Shown piece after piece: positions 33,050 through 40,906 of a stretch of DNA of 64,000 nt (within the stretch, counting starts at the first letter, position 1; every line of letters begins with the position of its first letter). The DNA comes from an uncultured Bacillota bacterium (GTDB lineage: Bacteria; Bacillota_I; Bacilli_A; RF39; UBA660): NCBI GenBank assembly GCA_900317975.1, contig ONIZ01000001.1:323479-387478 (forward strand), in the 5' to 3' direction. The position numbers and the translations under genes were made by a program. Under the pieces are notes generated by a model. That model was not told where the DNA came from, searched no databases, and saw nothing but the letters and a program-made list of their open reading frames with translations.

Positions 33050-33319
33050 CTATATAATAAATAGAAGCAATAATGCAAATACTACTGCAGCAACGCCACC
33101 ATATAGAACATTCTTCCAATTGAAATTGAAGTCTATCATCAAGCATTTGAAGCCTTCAGCTGCTGCTGACATACAGATTCCTGCACATGCACCTAATCCA
33201 AATAGATTCCAGAATCCGACACCACTATTGCCGTCCCATACTTCTTGCATGATACCGAAGAAAGCGGTCAATACTGCAATAAGAATGTTAAACCAATATG
33301 ACTTAAATAATTCTATCAT
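33050..33319 (-). CDS. small membrane protein, holin candidate
   Basis: 89 residues from the ATG giving MIELFKSYW; an earlier in-frame ATG adds 21 unlikely residues. It has an N-terminal helix (WFNILIAVLTAFFGI), then EVWDGNSGVG, a Gly/Ala-rich helix (FGLGACAGICMSAAAEG) and a C-terminal helix (GGVAAVVFALLLLFII). Small Bacteroidota phage and prophage proteins with an E-x-W-D-G motif between helices are often near lysis genes. On the late (minus) strand, a holin or lysis role is plausible but unproven. Confidence 0.7.
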   Translation of the reverse strand: MIELFKSYWFNILIAVLTAFFGIMQEVWDGNSGVGFWNLFGLGACAGICMSAAAEGFKCLMIDFNFNWKNVLYGGVAAVVFALLLLFII

Positions 33320-33472
33320 AATATTTAGTTTTATATATTTATTTTTTAATAATAAAACTTTCATATTGAATTCTACAAACATATTTACTATTTTTTATCA
33401 TTATAATATATAAATAACAATATGAAGAAAACAATAATTAGAAATTAATAATTTATTAAAATTAAAAGAAAG

Positions 33473-33946
33473 ATGATTGGAACATTAACATTTAAGAAGT
33501 TTACTGGAGAGAAGCTAGAGAACGTAGAGGAATATGTAAAGAACTATTGTGAGGAGCATAAGAATGACAATATTGAGATTCTTGTTGGAACAGACTCACA
33601 GAACAAGAGAAGCTATACTACATATTCAACAGTAATAGCAATGTATACACCAGGACATGGCGCTCATTGCATATTCAAGAGATGGAGAACTCCAAAAGAG
33701 AGAATCCGTAATACAAGACTTTTGAAAGAGGTAGAAGAAAGCTTAAACATTGCCGAAAGTCTTGTTAAATACGGATGTCCAAAGCCAAAGTATATTGATA
33801 TAGACATAAACCCAAATCCAAAATATAAGTCAAATGAAGTATATCAGGCAGCAAGAGGCTGGATTGAGGGAATGGGCTATGAAGTGAGATACAAAACATT
33901 AGCACCATTGGTTACTACAGTAGCTGACTGGCTAGTAAAATCATAA
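33473..33946 (+). CDS. RNase H-like DUF458 protein
   Basis: 157 residues. EILVGTDSQNKRSYTTYSTV and PKYIDIDINPNPKYKSNEVY followed by GWIEGMGYEV are the hallmarks of the DUF458 group, which has an RNase H-like fold. Asp in GTDSQ and IDIDIN are candidate metal ligands. The biochemical role of the family is not established; a nuclease is possible. It is a single-gene unit ended by a terminator. Confidence 0.85.
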   Translation: MIGTLTFKKFTGEKLENVEEYVKNYCEEHKNDNIEILVGTDSQNKRSYTTYSTVIAMYTPGHGAHCIFKRWRTPKERIRNTRLLKEVEESLNIAESLVKYGCPKPKYIDIDINPNPKYKSNEVYQAARGWIEGMGYEVRYKTLAPLVTTVADWLVKS

Positions 33947-33973
33947 GGGAAATCTTAAAGACTTCCCTTTTTT
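33945..33973 (+). terminator. intrinsic terminator
   Basis: A hairpin AAGGGAAaTCTT / AAGAcTTCCCTT (one mismatch) followed by six T. Confidence 0.85.
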
Positions 33974-33987
33974 GTTTTAATATTTGA

Positions 33988-34015
33988 TTGAATTTCAGAA
34001 TTATTTTACTATATT
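33988..34015 (+). promoter_or_regulatory. phage promoter for the radical-SAM cassette
   Basis: TTGAAT, 16 nt, TATATT, directly after a terminator and 43 nt before the start. Confidence 0.7.
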
Positions 34016-34058
34016 AAATATATATAATTTTTAATACATAACTTAAATAATATATAAT

Positions 34059-35033
34059 ATGATTAAAGAATTTAAAACTCGTACTGGGGCAATTTATTGT
34101 GATACTGATAAGACTATGGAGTATCTTTATGTTGGAGATTATGGTCAGGAAAATAATATTAAGGCTGATTTTCTTGGATTCAAGAAGGAAATCAACTCTG
34201 TTCCCCATCATAAAGTAGACCTAAAAGATAAGATGGTTGTCACAATCTCAACACAGAAAGGCTGTCCAATGAAATGTATGTTCTGTGACTGTCCCAAAGT
34301 AAAATTTGGAGGTAATATCTCTAGAGTAGAACTTGCAGAAGAGGTTACTCAGGCTATTGCTTTTAGTGGTTGTAAGTACACAAGAAGATTTAATCTTCAT
34401 TTAGCAAGAATGGGAGAGCCTTCTTTTAATGCTAGAAATGTTCTTGATTTCTTAAAGTATGACCTTCGTGGTTTAGTAAATAATATGATGAAGGCAGACA
34501 CTATTCATCCAGTATTTACGACAATGTGTCCAAAAGGAATCGGAAAAGAAAAGTTGGCAAGTATTCTTCAAGAATTCTGTTCTATTAAGAATGATGATTA
34601 TAATGGAGAAGCTGGACTGCAGTTATCTATTAATTCAACCGATGAAGCTCAAAGAAATCAGTTATTCAGGGGTTGTTCATTAACACTTCAAGAAATTTCC
34701 GATATTGCTAAAGAGCTTCCAATGCCAAAAGGTAGAAAATATACATTAAACTTCCCAGTTACAGATACAATAATATTAGATCCTAAGGAGTTAAGCAGAT
34801 TGTTTGATAAAGACAAGTTCATTGTAAAGATTACTCCAATTCATGAGACTAATGAAGCTAATGAAAATGGAATCGGAACTCCAGAAGGATATTATAAGTA
34901 TGATGTATATAGACAATTTGAGCAGCCACTTTTGGCAGAAGGTTGGCAAGTAATTGTATTCATACCATCTAAGGAAGAAGATGAAGATCGCATTACTTGT
35001 GGAAATGCATTATTATCAATGGAAGAAAAATGA
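34059..35033 (+). CDS. RlmN/Cfr-like radical SAM enzyme
   Basis: 324 residues (Cfr 349, RlmN 384). ISTQKGCPMKCMFCDC carries the cluster Cys69, Cys73 and Cys76 in the RlmN-type context. ARMGEPSFNARNV matches the GMGEP motif, and ITCGNALLS near the end provides Cys314 where RlmN/Cfr have the methyl-carrying Cys (ACGQL). The auxiliary Cys seven residues before the cluster in RlmN (Cys118) is Thr62 here, so the standard two-Cys mechanism may not apply. The family relationship is firm. Methylation of rRNA or tRNA adenosine is possible but not certain. Its stop overlaps the start of the Fe-S flavoprotein. Confidence 0.85.
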   Translation: MIKEFKTRTGAIYCDTDKTMEYLYVGDYGQENNIKADFLGFKKEINSVPHHKVDLKDKMVVTISTQKGCPMKCMFCDCPKVKFGGNISRVELAEEVTQAIAFSGCKYTRRFNLHLARMGEPSFNARNVLDFLKYDLRGLVNNMMKADTIHPVFTTMCPKGIGKEKLASILQEFCSIKNDDYNGEAGLQLSINSTDEAQRNQLFRGCSLTLQEISDIAKELPMPKGRKYTLNFPVTDTIILDPKELSRLFDKDKFIVKITPIHETNEANENGIGTPEGYYKYDVYRQFEQPLLAEGWQVIVFIPSKEEDEDRITCGNALLSMEEK

Positions 35034-35713
35034 AATTCATATTTGTAAATAGCTCTCCAAAGAATGAAGATTCCTGTGTTGAACGAGCATTTGATGAAAT
35101 AAAGAATGTTCTTAAGTCAAATGGGCATACAGTGACAAGTTTCTATATTCATGTATTTGAAGATTGTAGAAACTGTAGAAACTGTAAGAATGGATTGCCA
35201 TGCCCACTGAAAGACGCAAATATAATTGACAATTTTATGGAAGAATCTGAAACTGCTGATGGGATAATATTTGGGTCACCTGTCTATTATGGAGGAATAA
35301 CAAGTCAGATGAAAGCATTTCTGACCAGACTGTTCTTTTCAAATCCAAAAGCATTAATGCTCAAGCCAATAGCAACTGTTGTTTCATCAAGACGTGCAGG
35401 TAGTACAACAGCTTTATCAGAATTCAATCTTCCATTCTTAATGCATTCATGTATTCTTGTTGGATCTCAATATTGGAATGAAGTTCATGGTGACACCCAA
35501 GAAGATGTTGAATTGGATTATGAGGGTCTTCAATGTATGCGAACATTAGCACAAAATATGATGTTTGTTGCAGATGCATTAAAAAACAAAGAACACCCAC
35601 AACATGAAGTCAAAAAGCATTTGAATTATATATCACGTGAATATAAAGCATATATTAATAATGATAAAGAAATGAAAGAGCTTTATGATATGATTTCATC
35701 TTCATATGAATAA
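35030..35713 (+). CDS. iron-sulfur flavoprotein (NAD(P)H-dependent FMN reductase fold)
   Basis: 227 residues, starting at the ATG that overlaps the upstream stop (ATGA). A flavodoxin-like fold: FIFVNSSPKNEDSC (phosphate loop), ADGIIFGSPVYYGGITSQMK (FMN contact). Residues 46-58 hold CRNCRNCKNGLPC, a compact C-x2-C-x2-C-x5-C cluster-binding motif as in archaeal and bacterial Isf proteins. It should carry FMN and a 4Fe-4S cluster and move electrons from NAD(P)H or ferredoxin. Placed between two radical SAM enzymes, which need a low-potential electron, it is a likely dedicated reductant. Confidence 0.85.
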   Translation: MKFIFVNSSPKNEDSCVERAFDEIKNVLKSNGHTVTSFYIHVFEDCRNCRNCKNGLPCPLKDANIIDNFMEESETADGIIFGSPVYYGGITSQMKAFLTRLFFSNPKALMLKPIATVVSSRRAGSTTALSEFNLPFLMHSCILVGSQYWNEVHGDTQEDVELDYEGLQCMRTLAQNMMFVADALKNKEHPQHEVKKHLNYISREYKAYINNDKEMKELYDMISSSYE

Positions 35714-35731
35714 AAATATTTACTTTATATA

Positions 35732-36604
35732 ATGTTCGGTAAATTAAGATATAATGTAAACCCTTGTGATCATGGATTTAGTGAGTTTATTGTGCATTTG
35801 ACAAAATCATGTGAAAACAAATGCCCATTTTGTATTGCTGCTAAATATGATGACAAAGGATATATAAAGCCAAATATAAAAGCTATATGTGAAACGCTTA
35901 AAAAATATGAAGGAAAATCTCCGTATGTAACAATTGGTGGTGGTGAACCTTTGCTATTTCTTGATGAAGTCATTGAACTTATTGATTGGATAAGAGCAAA
36001 CATGCAACTTGAAATATATATTGTAACTTCAATTCCATACACCTGTTACAAGAATCCTGATAAGTTCATGTATATTGTAAATCATGTTGACAACTTTCAG
36101 ATAACTACTCAGCATTATGATGAAAAAATAGCAGATGAAATAAGAGGTAGCAAATCTAAGTTTAGTCATAATGAATTTCTAAGATCAATTCCAAACAAAG
36201 ACAAGATCATATTGAATGTGAATGCATGTGCCCCATATATAAAGACTAAACAAGACATCATAGATAATATCAAGTTCTTTTATTATATGGGATATAAGAA
36301 CTATAGATTGGTTGAAATCAAAGATCACCCAGATATGTTTGTTGATATCCCAAAGACTCTTGGTGTAAAGATTAAGCCATTATTTGGGTGGGGCTGCAAG
36401 CAAGAAGTTGATTTTTCACAATTCATTCCAGGATTTGATGGCAAAGTCATAATGAATATGTCATGTTTCCTGAGGGATAAGCATCGTAAAGCAAATATAT
36501 GGGATATGATTAAGTCTATGACACGTCCATTATTTAGTAAGAAACATTTCTTTGGTGTCATATATGAAGATGGTTCAATATATCCATATTGGTTATCTAA
36601 ATAG
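35732..36604 (+). CDS. radical SAM protein
   Basis: 290 residues. The cluster motif is CENKCPFC (Cys27, Cys31, Cys34), and VTIGGGEPLLF (about 67-76) is the SAM-binding GGE motif. No C-terminal SPASM cluster set is seen, and only scattered Cys (NVNACAPY, WGCKQE, NMSCFL) follow. The subgroup and substrate are not recognisable. It follows the flavoprotein by 18 nt and is probably in the same operon. Confidence 0.85.
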   Translation: MFGKLRYNVNPCDHGFSEFIVHLTKSCENKCPFCIAAKYDDKGYIKPNIKAICETLKKYEGKSPYVTIGGGEPLLFLDEVIELIDWIRANMQLEIYIVTSIPYTCYKNPDKFMYIVNHVDNFQITTQHYDEKIADEIRGSKSKFSHNEFLRSIPNKDKIILNVNACAPYIKTKQDIIDNIKFFYYMGYKNYRLVEIKDHPDMFVDIPKTLGVKIKPLFGWGCKQEVDFSQFIPGFDGKVIMNMSCFLRDKHRKANIWDMIKSMTRPLFSKKHFFGVIYEDGSIYPYWLSK

Positions 36605-36654
36605 TTTTTTATTTTTATATATAAGAAATAGAAAAAAATATATTTGAACATATA

Positions 36655-37008
36655 ATGAAAGACTTAATTACAAAATTATCTGAGCATTTTTCTTCTAAAT
36701 ATGCATATGTAACTAATGATAATGAAATATATGAAATAAATGAGGAAGAACTTGAGGATCTTCGTGATAAAAGAATTGCTGAACTTGAAGCAACAATCAA
36801 ATCAATGCAAGATGAATTGAAATTATTAAAGGATGATAATAAATCATTAAAAGAAGTTACCACTAAGCAGAAAAAAAGTGAAGCTGCAAAGAAAGCAGCA
36901 AAAGCAAGATCAGAACGAAGAGCTGCGGCAGATAATGCTAGATGGACTCCACCAGTATGGGGATATGGAGGATGTGGCTATTCTAGAAATAATTATGGAG
37001 GATGCTAA
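36655..37008 (+). CDS. coiled-coil protein with Gly/Tyr-rich tail
   Basis: 117 residues: residues 30-75 form a coiled coil (KRIAELEATIKSMQDELKLL), then an Ala/Lys/Arg-rich helix and a tail WTPPVWGYGGCGYSRNNYGG. The aromatic-glycine tail could mediate adhesion or self-assembly. A terminator follows. Function unknown. Confidence 0.8.
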   Translation: MKDLITKLSEHFSSKYAYVTNDNEIYEINEEELEDLRDKRIAELEATIKSMQDELKLLKDDNKSLKEVTTKQKKSEAAKKAAKARSERRAAADNARWTPPVWGYGGCGYSRNNYGGC

Positions 37009-37035
37009 CTCAAAATTCACATATAAAATATATAA

Positions 37036-37065
37036 ATCTGGAAATGCAAGTTTCCAGATTTTTTT
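37036..37065 (+). terminator. intrinsic terminator
   Basis: Stem ATCTGGAAA / TTTCCAGAT with a 6-nt loop and a T-run. Confidence 0.9.
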
Positions 37066-37095
37066 GTCTTTATATTCAATTAAATTAAACAATAA

Positions 37096-37123
37096 TTGAA
37101 TTTTTCAAAAATGTAACTATATT
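37096..37123 (+). promoter_or_regulatory. phage promoter for the ligase unit
   Basis: TTGAAT, 16 nt, TATATT, 45 nt before the start. Confidence 0.7.
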
Positions 37124-37168
37124 ATTAATGTAATAATATTGATTGTTTAACTTAATTATATTAAAGAT

Positions 37169-37492
37169 ATGAACAAGAATTTTGCAGAAGTAGATTTTAA
37201 CAATGTTATTGGTACTTCATTCCATTATGGCGTCATCTATAATACTGCCGAAGAGATCTCAAATGTCTTGGGAACATATTTTACTGGAGATAAAGACAAG
37301 GTATGGAGAGAGTGGATGAGGGTTACTGATGATGGTACAGTCTTCACAGTATATGACTGGAAAGATGGTTATGTCTCAGAAACTAAGCCTCTCTACTATC
37401 ATATCGGAACACATACAGCAGAAGAGACTAAAAAGATTGTAGAAATTCTTAAGGAGGCAGGTCTTAATGCTTCTATTGACAAACTTTTCTAA
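37169..37492 (+). CDS. hypothetical protein
   Basis: 107 residues. FHYGVIYNTAEEISNVLGTY, WMRVTDDGTVFTVYDWKDGY and YYHIGTHTAEETKKIVEILK form a mixed alpha-beta domain, similar in style to small single-domain Bacteroidota phage proteins. It lies 15 nt before the ligase gene, so it is co-transcribed. Function unknown. Confidence 0.8.
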   Translation: MNKNFAEVDFNNVIGTSFHYGVIYNTAEEISNVLGTYFTGDKDKVWREWMRVTDDGTVFTVYDWKDGYVSETKPLYYHIGTHTAEETKKIVEILKEAGLNASIDKLF

Positions 37493-37507
37493 TTTATATA
37501 TATTAAT

Positions 37508-39397
37508 ATGACTCAAAAGGAAAAACTGGAGCTTTACAATAAAGCAAAAGAGGCTTATTACAATGGTCAGGAGATTATGACTGACTATGAGTTTGACCAA
37601 TTGGAGAAGGAGCTTGGTCTTGAGAACAAATCAAATGTCGGTTCTAAGCATAATCCTTCTTATACCGTCAAGCATCCATTCATTATGGGTTCTCTTTCAA
37701 AAGTACAGATCCATAAAGACAAGGATGGCAACATTGACTGGAAAAAATACAATGAGCAGGTTGCTAACTATATTGATATGGAGAATTCTTTTCATGTTAT
37801 CATTACTCCTAAATTTGATGGTTGCTCATTTGAATGTGAAATCAACAATGACAAGATCCAGTCAATTTCTTCAAGAGGAGATGGCAAATGGGGTAAAGAC
37901 TTAATGAATCATCTAATCAATTTCATTCCAAGTGAATATGTACATTTAGAGGGCCATTATGTACTTCGTGGAGAGGTATTGGTGAAGAAGTCAATATTTG
38001 AACAGAAATATGCAGAGAAGTTTACTAATCCCCGTTCGTTTGTTTCTGGTGTTTTGAACCGAGATTATAGTGGATTAGATAAAGAATTTCTTGAAATGCT
38101 TAATGATCTTTCAATTGTTATTTATGACTATAGATCTGAGCGTTATGGGACTTGGATTGATCATGAGTTTACTGAGCTTCCTTATAATAATGTTCTTCCT
38201 TCTTATTATAATAGAGATGCTTCAATTTATGAATCTGATGCTCTTGAGAAAGTATATAATGCATATGCTGATTATCGAAAGACCTGTGAATATGCTTTGG
38301 ATGGAATTGTAATCAAACCTATTGTTAAGAATCGTAGAAATAATCTTACTGAACATCGTCCTAAGGATTGTGTAGCAATTAAATTCATTCCCATGCTTCA
38401 GGAAACAGAAGTCGTGAATATCACCTGGAACCTCGGTAAGACTCATGAATTCATTCCTATTATTTGGGTAAAACCTGTAGAGATGGATGGCCGAATGGTA
38501 CAGAAGTGTTCAGGTCATAATCTTGGTTATCTTCGTCAAAAAGGAATTACTGTTGGTGCAAAGATTATTATGAGTTTGGCTGGTGACATTATTCCATTTA
38601 TGTACAAGGTGACTCAAGAAAATCCTGATGGAGAAATCCCAATGCCAACTACTTATGGTTATTATGAGGATGACATCCACCTGATGGCACTTATGGAGAT
38701 GAAAGACAGAATCAGAATGCAATTCTTGTCTTCAGTAACATCACTTAATATCCCAACAATTGGTAATCAAACTGCAAAAGAAATATGGGAATATTTAGAC
38801 AATACTGATGAACAAACTATGGAGTTTTTTGAAGTGGAGAAAAAAGAAATGCCATTCAATATTCTGCTTTGCTCACCTGAGGAAGTTTATTTTGGCGCTG
38901 GTTGTGGAAAACTTGGAGAAAATGCCAAGAAAGCATTTAAGAACATTCTTGATAATCTCACTCTTAATGACATTGTCAAATCATGTAATTTTCCATTCTG
39001 TGGTCCAAAAGTTGCAGAACAGGTTGTAAATCATCTTCTTGGTGAAATTCCTAATTGGGCTCATCTTGCAACAGAAGGATATCTTTGGGTATATGATACT
39101 AATTCATGGCAATATCAAAATGTTATGAAGATTCTGAATCATCTTGGAAAGAATTTTGATGACTTCAAGTTCCAACATCAAGAAGCTGTCAAAGAATCAT
39201 CCAATCAGATTCCAGTCATTCTTACTGGTGAACCTGTCAACTATAAGTCAAAGGGAGAGTTCTTGAAGCTTAACCCACAATATAGAAATACAGGATCATG
39301 GAAAGAGGTACAGATTGTATTTACCAATTCTATGGATAGTAATACAGGCAAGATGAAGAAAGCAAGAGAGAAGAACATTGAAATTAGATTATATTAA
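37508..39397 (+). CDS. ligA: NAD-dependent DNA ligase lacking the zinc finger
   Basis: 629 residues (bacterial LigA about 670). It seals nicks using NAD+, releasing NMN. Domain Ia: YYNGQEIMTDYEFDQLE, with the NMN-binding Tyr and Asp residues. The adenylated Lys102 lies in TPKFDGCSFEC. It has SSRGDGKWGKDL, LRGEVLVKKSIFE, NPRSFVSGVLN, LDGIVIKP and AIKFIP, and an OB-fold stretch WNLGKTHEFIPIIWVKPVEM. The four-Cys zinc finger expected after the OB fold is absent. Helix-hairpin-helix-like sequence follows, and the end (VILTGEPV ... NTGKMKKAREKNIEIRL) is a diverged BRCT. It creates direct NAD demand in a phage that also encodes NAD salvage. Confidence 0.95.
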   Translation: MTQKEKLELYNKAKEAYYNGQEIMTDYEFDQLEKELGLENKSNVGSKHNPSYTVKHPFIMGSLSKVQIHKDKDGNIDWKKYNEQVANYIDMENSFHVIITPKFDGCSFECEINNDKIQSISSRGDGKWGKDLMNHLINFIPSEYVHLEGHYVLRGEVLVKKSIFEQKYAEKFTNPRSFVSGVLNRDYSGLDKEFLEMLNDLSIVIYDYRSERYGTWIDHEFTELPYNNVLPSYYNRDASIYESDALEKVYNAYADYRKTCEYALDGIVIKPIVKNRRNNLTEHRPKDCVAIKFIPMLQETEVVNITWNLGKTHEFIPIIWVKPVEMDGRMVQKCSGHNLGYLRQKGITVGAKIIMSLAGDIIPFMYKVTQENPDGEIPMPTTYGYYEDDIHLMALMEMKDRIRMQFLSSVTSLNIPTIGNQTAKEIWEYLDNTDEQTMEFFEVEKKEMPFNILLCSPEEVYFGAGCGKLGENAKKAFKNILDNLTLNDIVKSCNFPFCGPKVAEQVVNHLLGEIPNWAHLATEGYLWVYDTNSWQYQNVMKILNHLGKNFDDFKFQHQEAVKESSNQIPVILTGEPVNYKSKGEFLKLNPQYRNTGSWKEVQIVFTNSMDSNTGKMKKAREKNIEIRLY

Positions 39398-39415
39398 TAT
39401 TAAAAAATTATGATT

Positions 39416-39769
39416 ATGACAATTCCTTTACATTTTATTATTTGTGGTGCCTTTGTTATCTTGGTAATTGGCCTTTTACTTGGTAATAAGATTGGACAGA
39501 TGGGTATGACTAAATTCAATATCAATGCTGATTTAATTGTAAAACCTGATGGTTTTCTAGGACCCGAATTTAAGGTAGTAAAAGTTGAAGAAGCATGTGA
39601 GAAACATAAAATAGATAGGTTGAAGACTAATGAACATGGATATACTACAAAGATTGCAAAATATACAATCCAGAATTCTTTCTATTCATGGAAAAAAGAC
39701 ATATATATTTTCTATGATAAACTCGGACAATATAATGTCGGTGATATACTTTATTTAACAAAATATTAA
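39416..39769 (+). CDS. membrane-anchored protein
   Basis: 117 residues; an ATG two codons earlier is an alternative start. One N-terminal transmembrane helix (about 5-24) is followed by a polar domain with IYIFYDKLGQYNVGDILYLT at its end. The closing VGD-x-L pattern also occurs in the lipoprotein at 47209. It faces the periplasm or cytoplasm; orientation is unclear. Confidence 0.75.
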   Translation: MTIPLHFIICGAFVILVIGLLLGNKIGQMGMTKFNINADLIVKPDGFLGPEFKVVKVEEACEKHKIDRLKTNEHGYTTKIAKYTIQNSFYSWKKDIYIFYDKLGQYNVGDILYLTKY

Positions 39770-39773
39770 ACAT

Positions 39774-40172
39774 ATGAAATACAAAGATGATTTGAAAATT
39801 GAATTCAGGGCCGTTCCTTATGCATCTGAGCATGTATTAGAATATAGGATTAGTCCAGACCAAGACTTGACATATTATAATGAATATTCTTTTCTTAAGT
39901 TCTTCACATTTAGAATAAAGAAGAAATATGATACTAATTGGAATAAAGCATGGCGATTTTTAAATTATGCAACAGCTTATCGCTATCCTGAATCTGAAGT
40001 TGATCCTCATCCAATATTCATATATAAACAATTAGATCTTGAATCATTCAAAATTAATTTTCCAACAATTGGACAATTTTTTAAGTATCTTGATGATATT
40101 AGCGATAAAGAAAGAGAAGAATATAAAAAAGCAAGAGAAAAGTATTTAAAGGATCATACTGTCTGGTATTAA
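39774..40172 (+). CDS. hypothetical protein
   Basis: 132 residues, aromatic and basic (FRIKKKYDTNWNKAWRFLNY), with a charged helical end (DKEREEYKKAREKYLK). Soluble. No family is recognised. Confidence 0.75.
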   Translation: MKYKDDLKIEFRAVPYASEHVLEYRISPDQDLTYYNEYSFLKFFTFRIKKKYDTNWNKAWRFLNYATAYRYPESEVDPHPIFIYKQLDLESFKINFPTIGQFFKYLDDISDKEREEYKKAREKYLKDHTVWY

Positions 40173-40175
40173 TAA

Positions 40176-40203
40176 TTGAATTTTTTGCAAACATAACTAT
40201 ATT
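40176..40203 (+). promoter_or_regulatory. phage promoter (TTGAAT-16-TATATT)
   Basis: Exact hexamers with 16-nt spacing and a TAATATTGTAATTAAAA tail. Confidence 0.7.
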
Positions 40204-40226
40204 AATATTGTAATTAAAATAAAATT

Positions 40227-40658
40227 ATGAGCAAGTTTGAAAAAATTTTATGCAGTATTGGTCTATTAGTTATCTTAGGTTTTGGAAGTTATGCTATTAT
40301 GACGCCATCTGATAAGCTTATCAGAGAAGACGGAAACTATTTGTATTATATGCAGTACACTACATGGGGATTTGATTCTGCTATTCATAAGTTTCATAAG
40401 CCAATTTATTATGATGGATATGTCGCAGACATAGATATTAATGAACATATAATTGGCATTCCTGGAAAAGGTGGTCACTGGGAAACAGATATTAAAGTTA
40501 TTATTTCATATGACAACAGAACATATACATATGAAGATGATAAATTTGGTTATGGTAGAACTTCAACTTATCATAATGGTGATATAATTAATAAAGGAGA
40601 TAAAGTGAAGGTTATTGAAACATTTTATCCAAGATATGAAGTTACATTTTTCAAATAA
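40227..40658 (+). CDS. membrane-anchored protein, PGKGG family
   Basis: 143 residues: N-terminal transmembrane helix (about 5-26), then HKFHKPIYYDGYV, GIPGKGGHWETDIKV and VIETFYPRYEV, a diverged copy of the protein at 25435. Both sit directly on their own promoters or operons, suggesting an independently acquired or duplicated surface-facing module. Function unknown. Confidence 0.8.
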   Translation: MSKFEKILCSIGLLVILGFGSYAIMTPSDKLIREDGNYLYYMQYTTWGFDSAIHKFHKPIYYDGYVADIDINEHIIGIPGKGGHWETDIKVIISYDNRTYTYEDDKFGYGRTSTYHNGDIINKGDKVKVIETFYPRYEVTFFK

Positions 40659-40660
40659 TA

Positions 40661-40688
40661 TTGAATTTTTCTTATAAATAACTATATT
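40661..40688 (+). promoter_or_regulatory. phage promoter (TTGAAT-16-TATATT)
   Basis: Exact hexamers, 16-nt spacing, TATAATTGTAATTA tail, 55 nt before the next start. Confidence 0.7.
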
Positions 40689-40742
40689 ATAATTGTAATT
40701 ATTGCAAATTAAATTTATAAATTTATAATAAAATATTTATAT

Positions 40743-40898
40743 ATGAGACATTGGAAAGTACAGATTAAAGAACGTGGAAATAATCATATTTTGACTCCTG
40801 AATTGGTTGGCAATTATGATGAAAAGGACTGCATTAAGTTTTTTGGGCTTGATGAGCCTGATGTAGAGTGGTATAAGTTAGAGGAAGTCACAAAATAA
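40743..40898 (+). CDS. hypothetical small protein
   Basis: 51 residues. The layout MRHWKVQIKERGNNHILTPE ... DCIKFFGLDEPDVEWYKLEE is one I associate with a small Bacteroidota phage family of unknown function. Confidence 0.65.
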   Translation: MRHWKVQIKERGNNHILTPELVGNYDEKDCIKFFGLDEPDVEWYKLEEVTK

Positions 40899-40906
40899 TT
40901 TCTATT

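Noticed and set aside
33411-33418. TATAAATA as a late promoter on the plus strand
   Set aside because: It lies about 55 nt before the start in very AT-rich sequence, where chance matches are expected.
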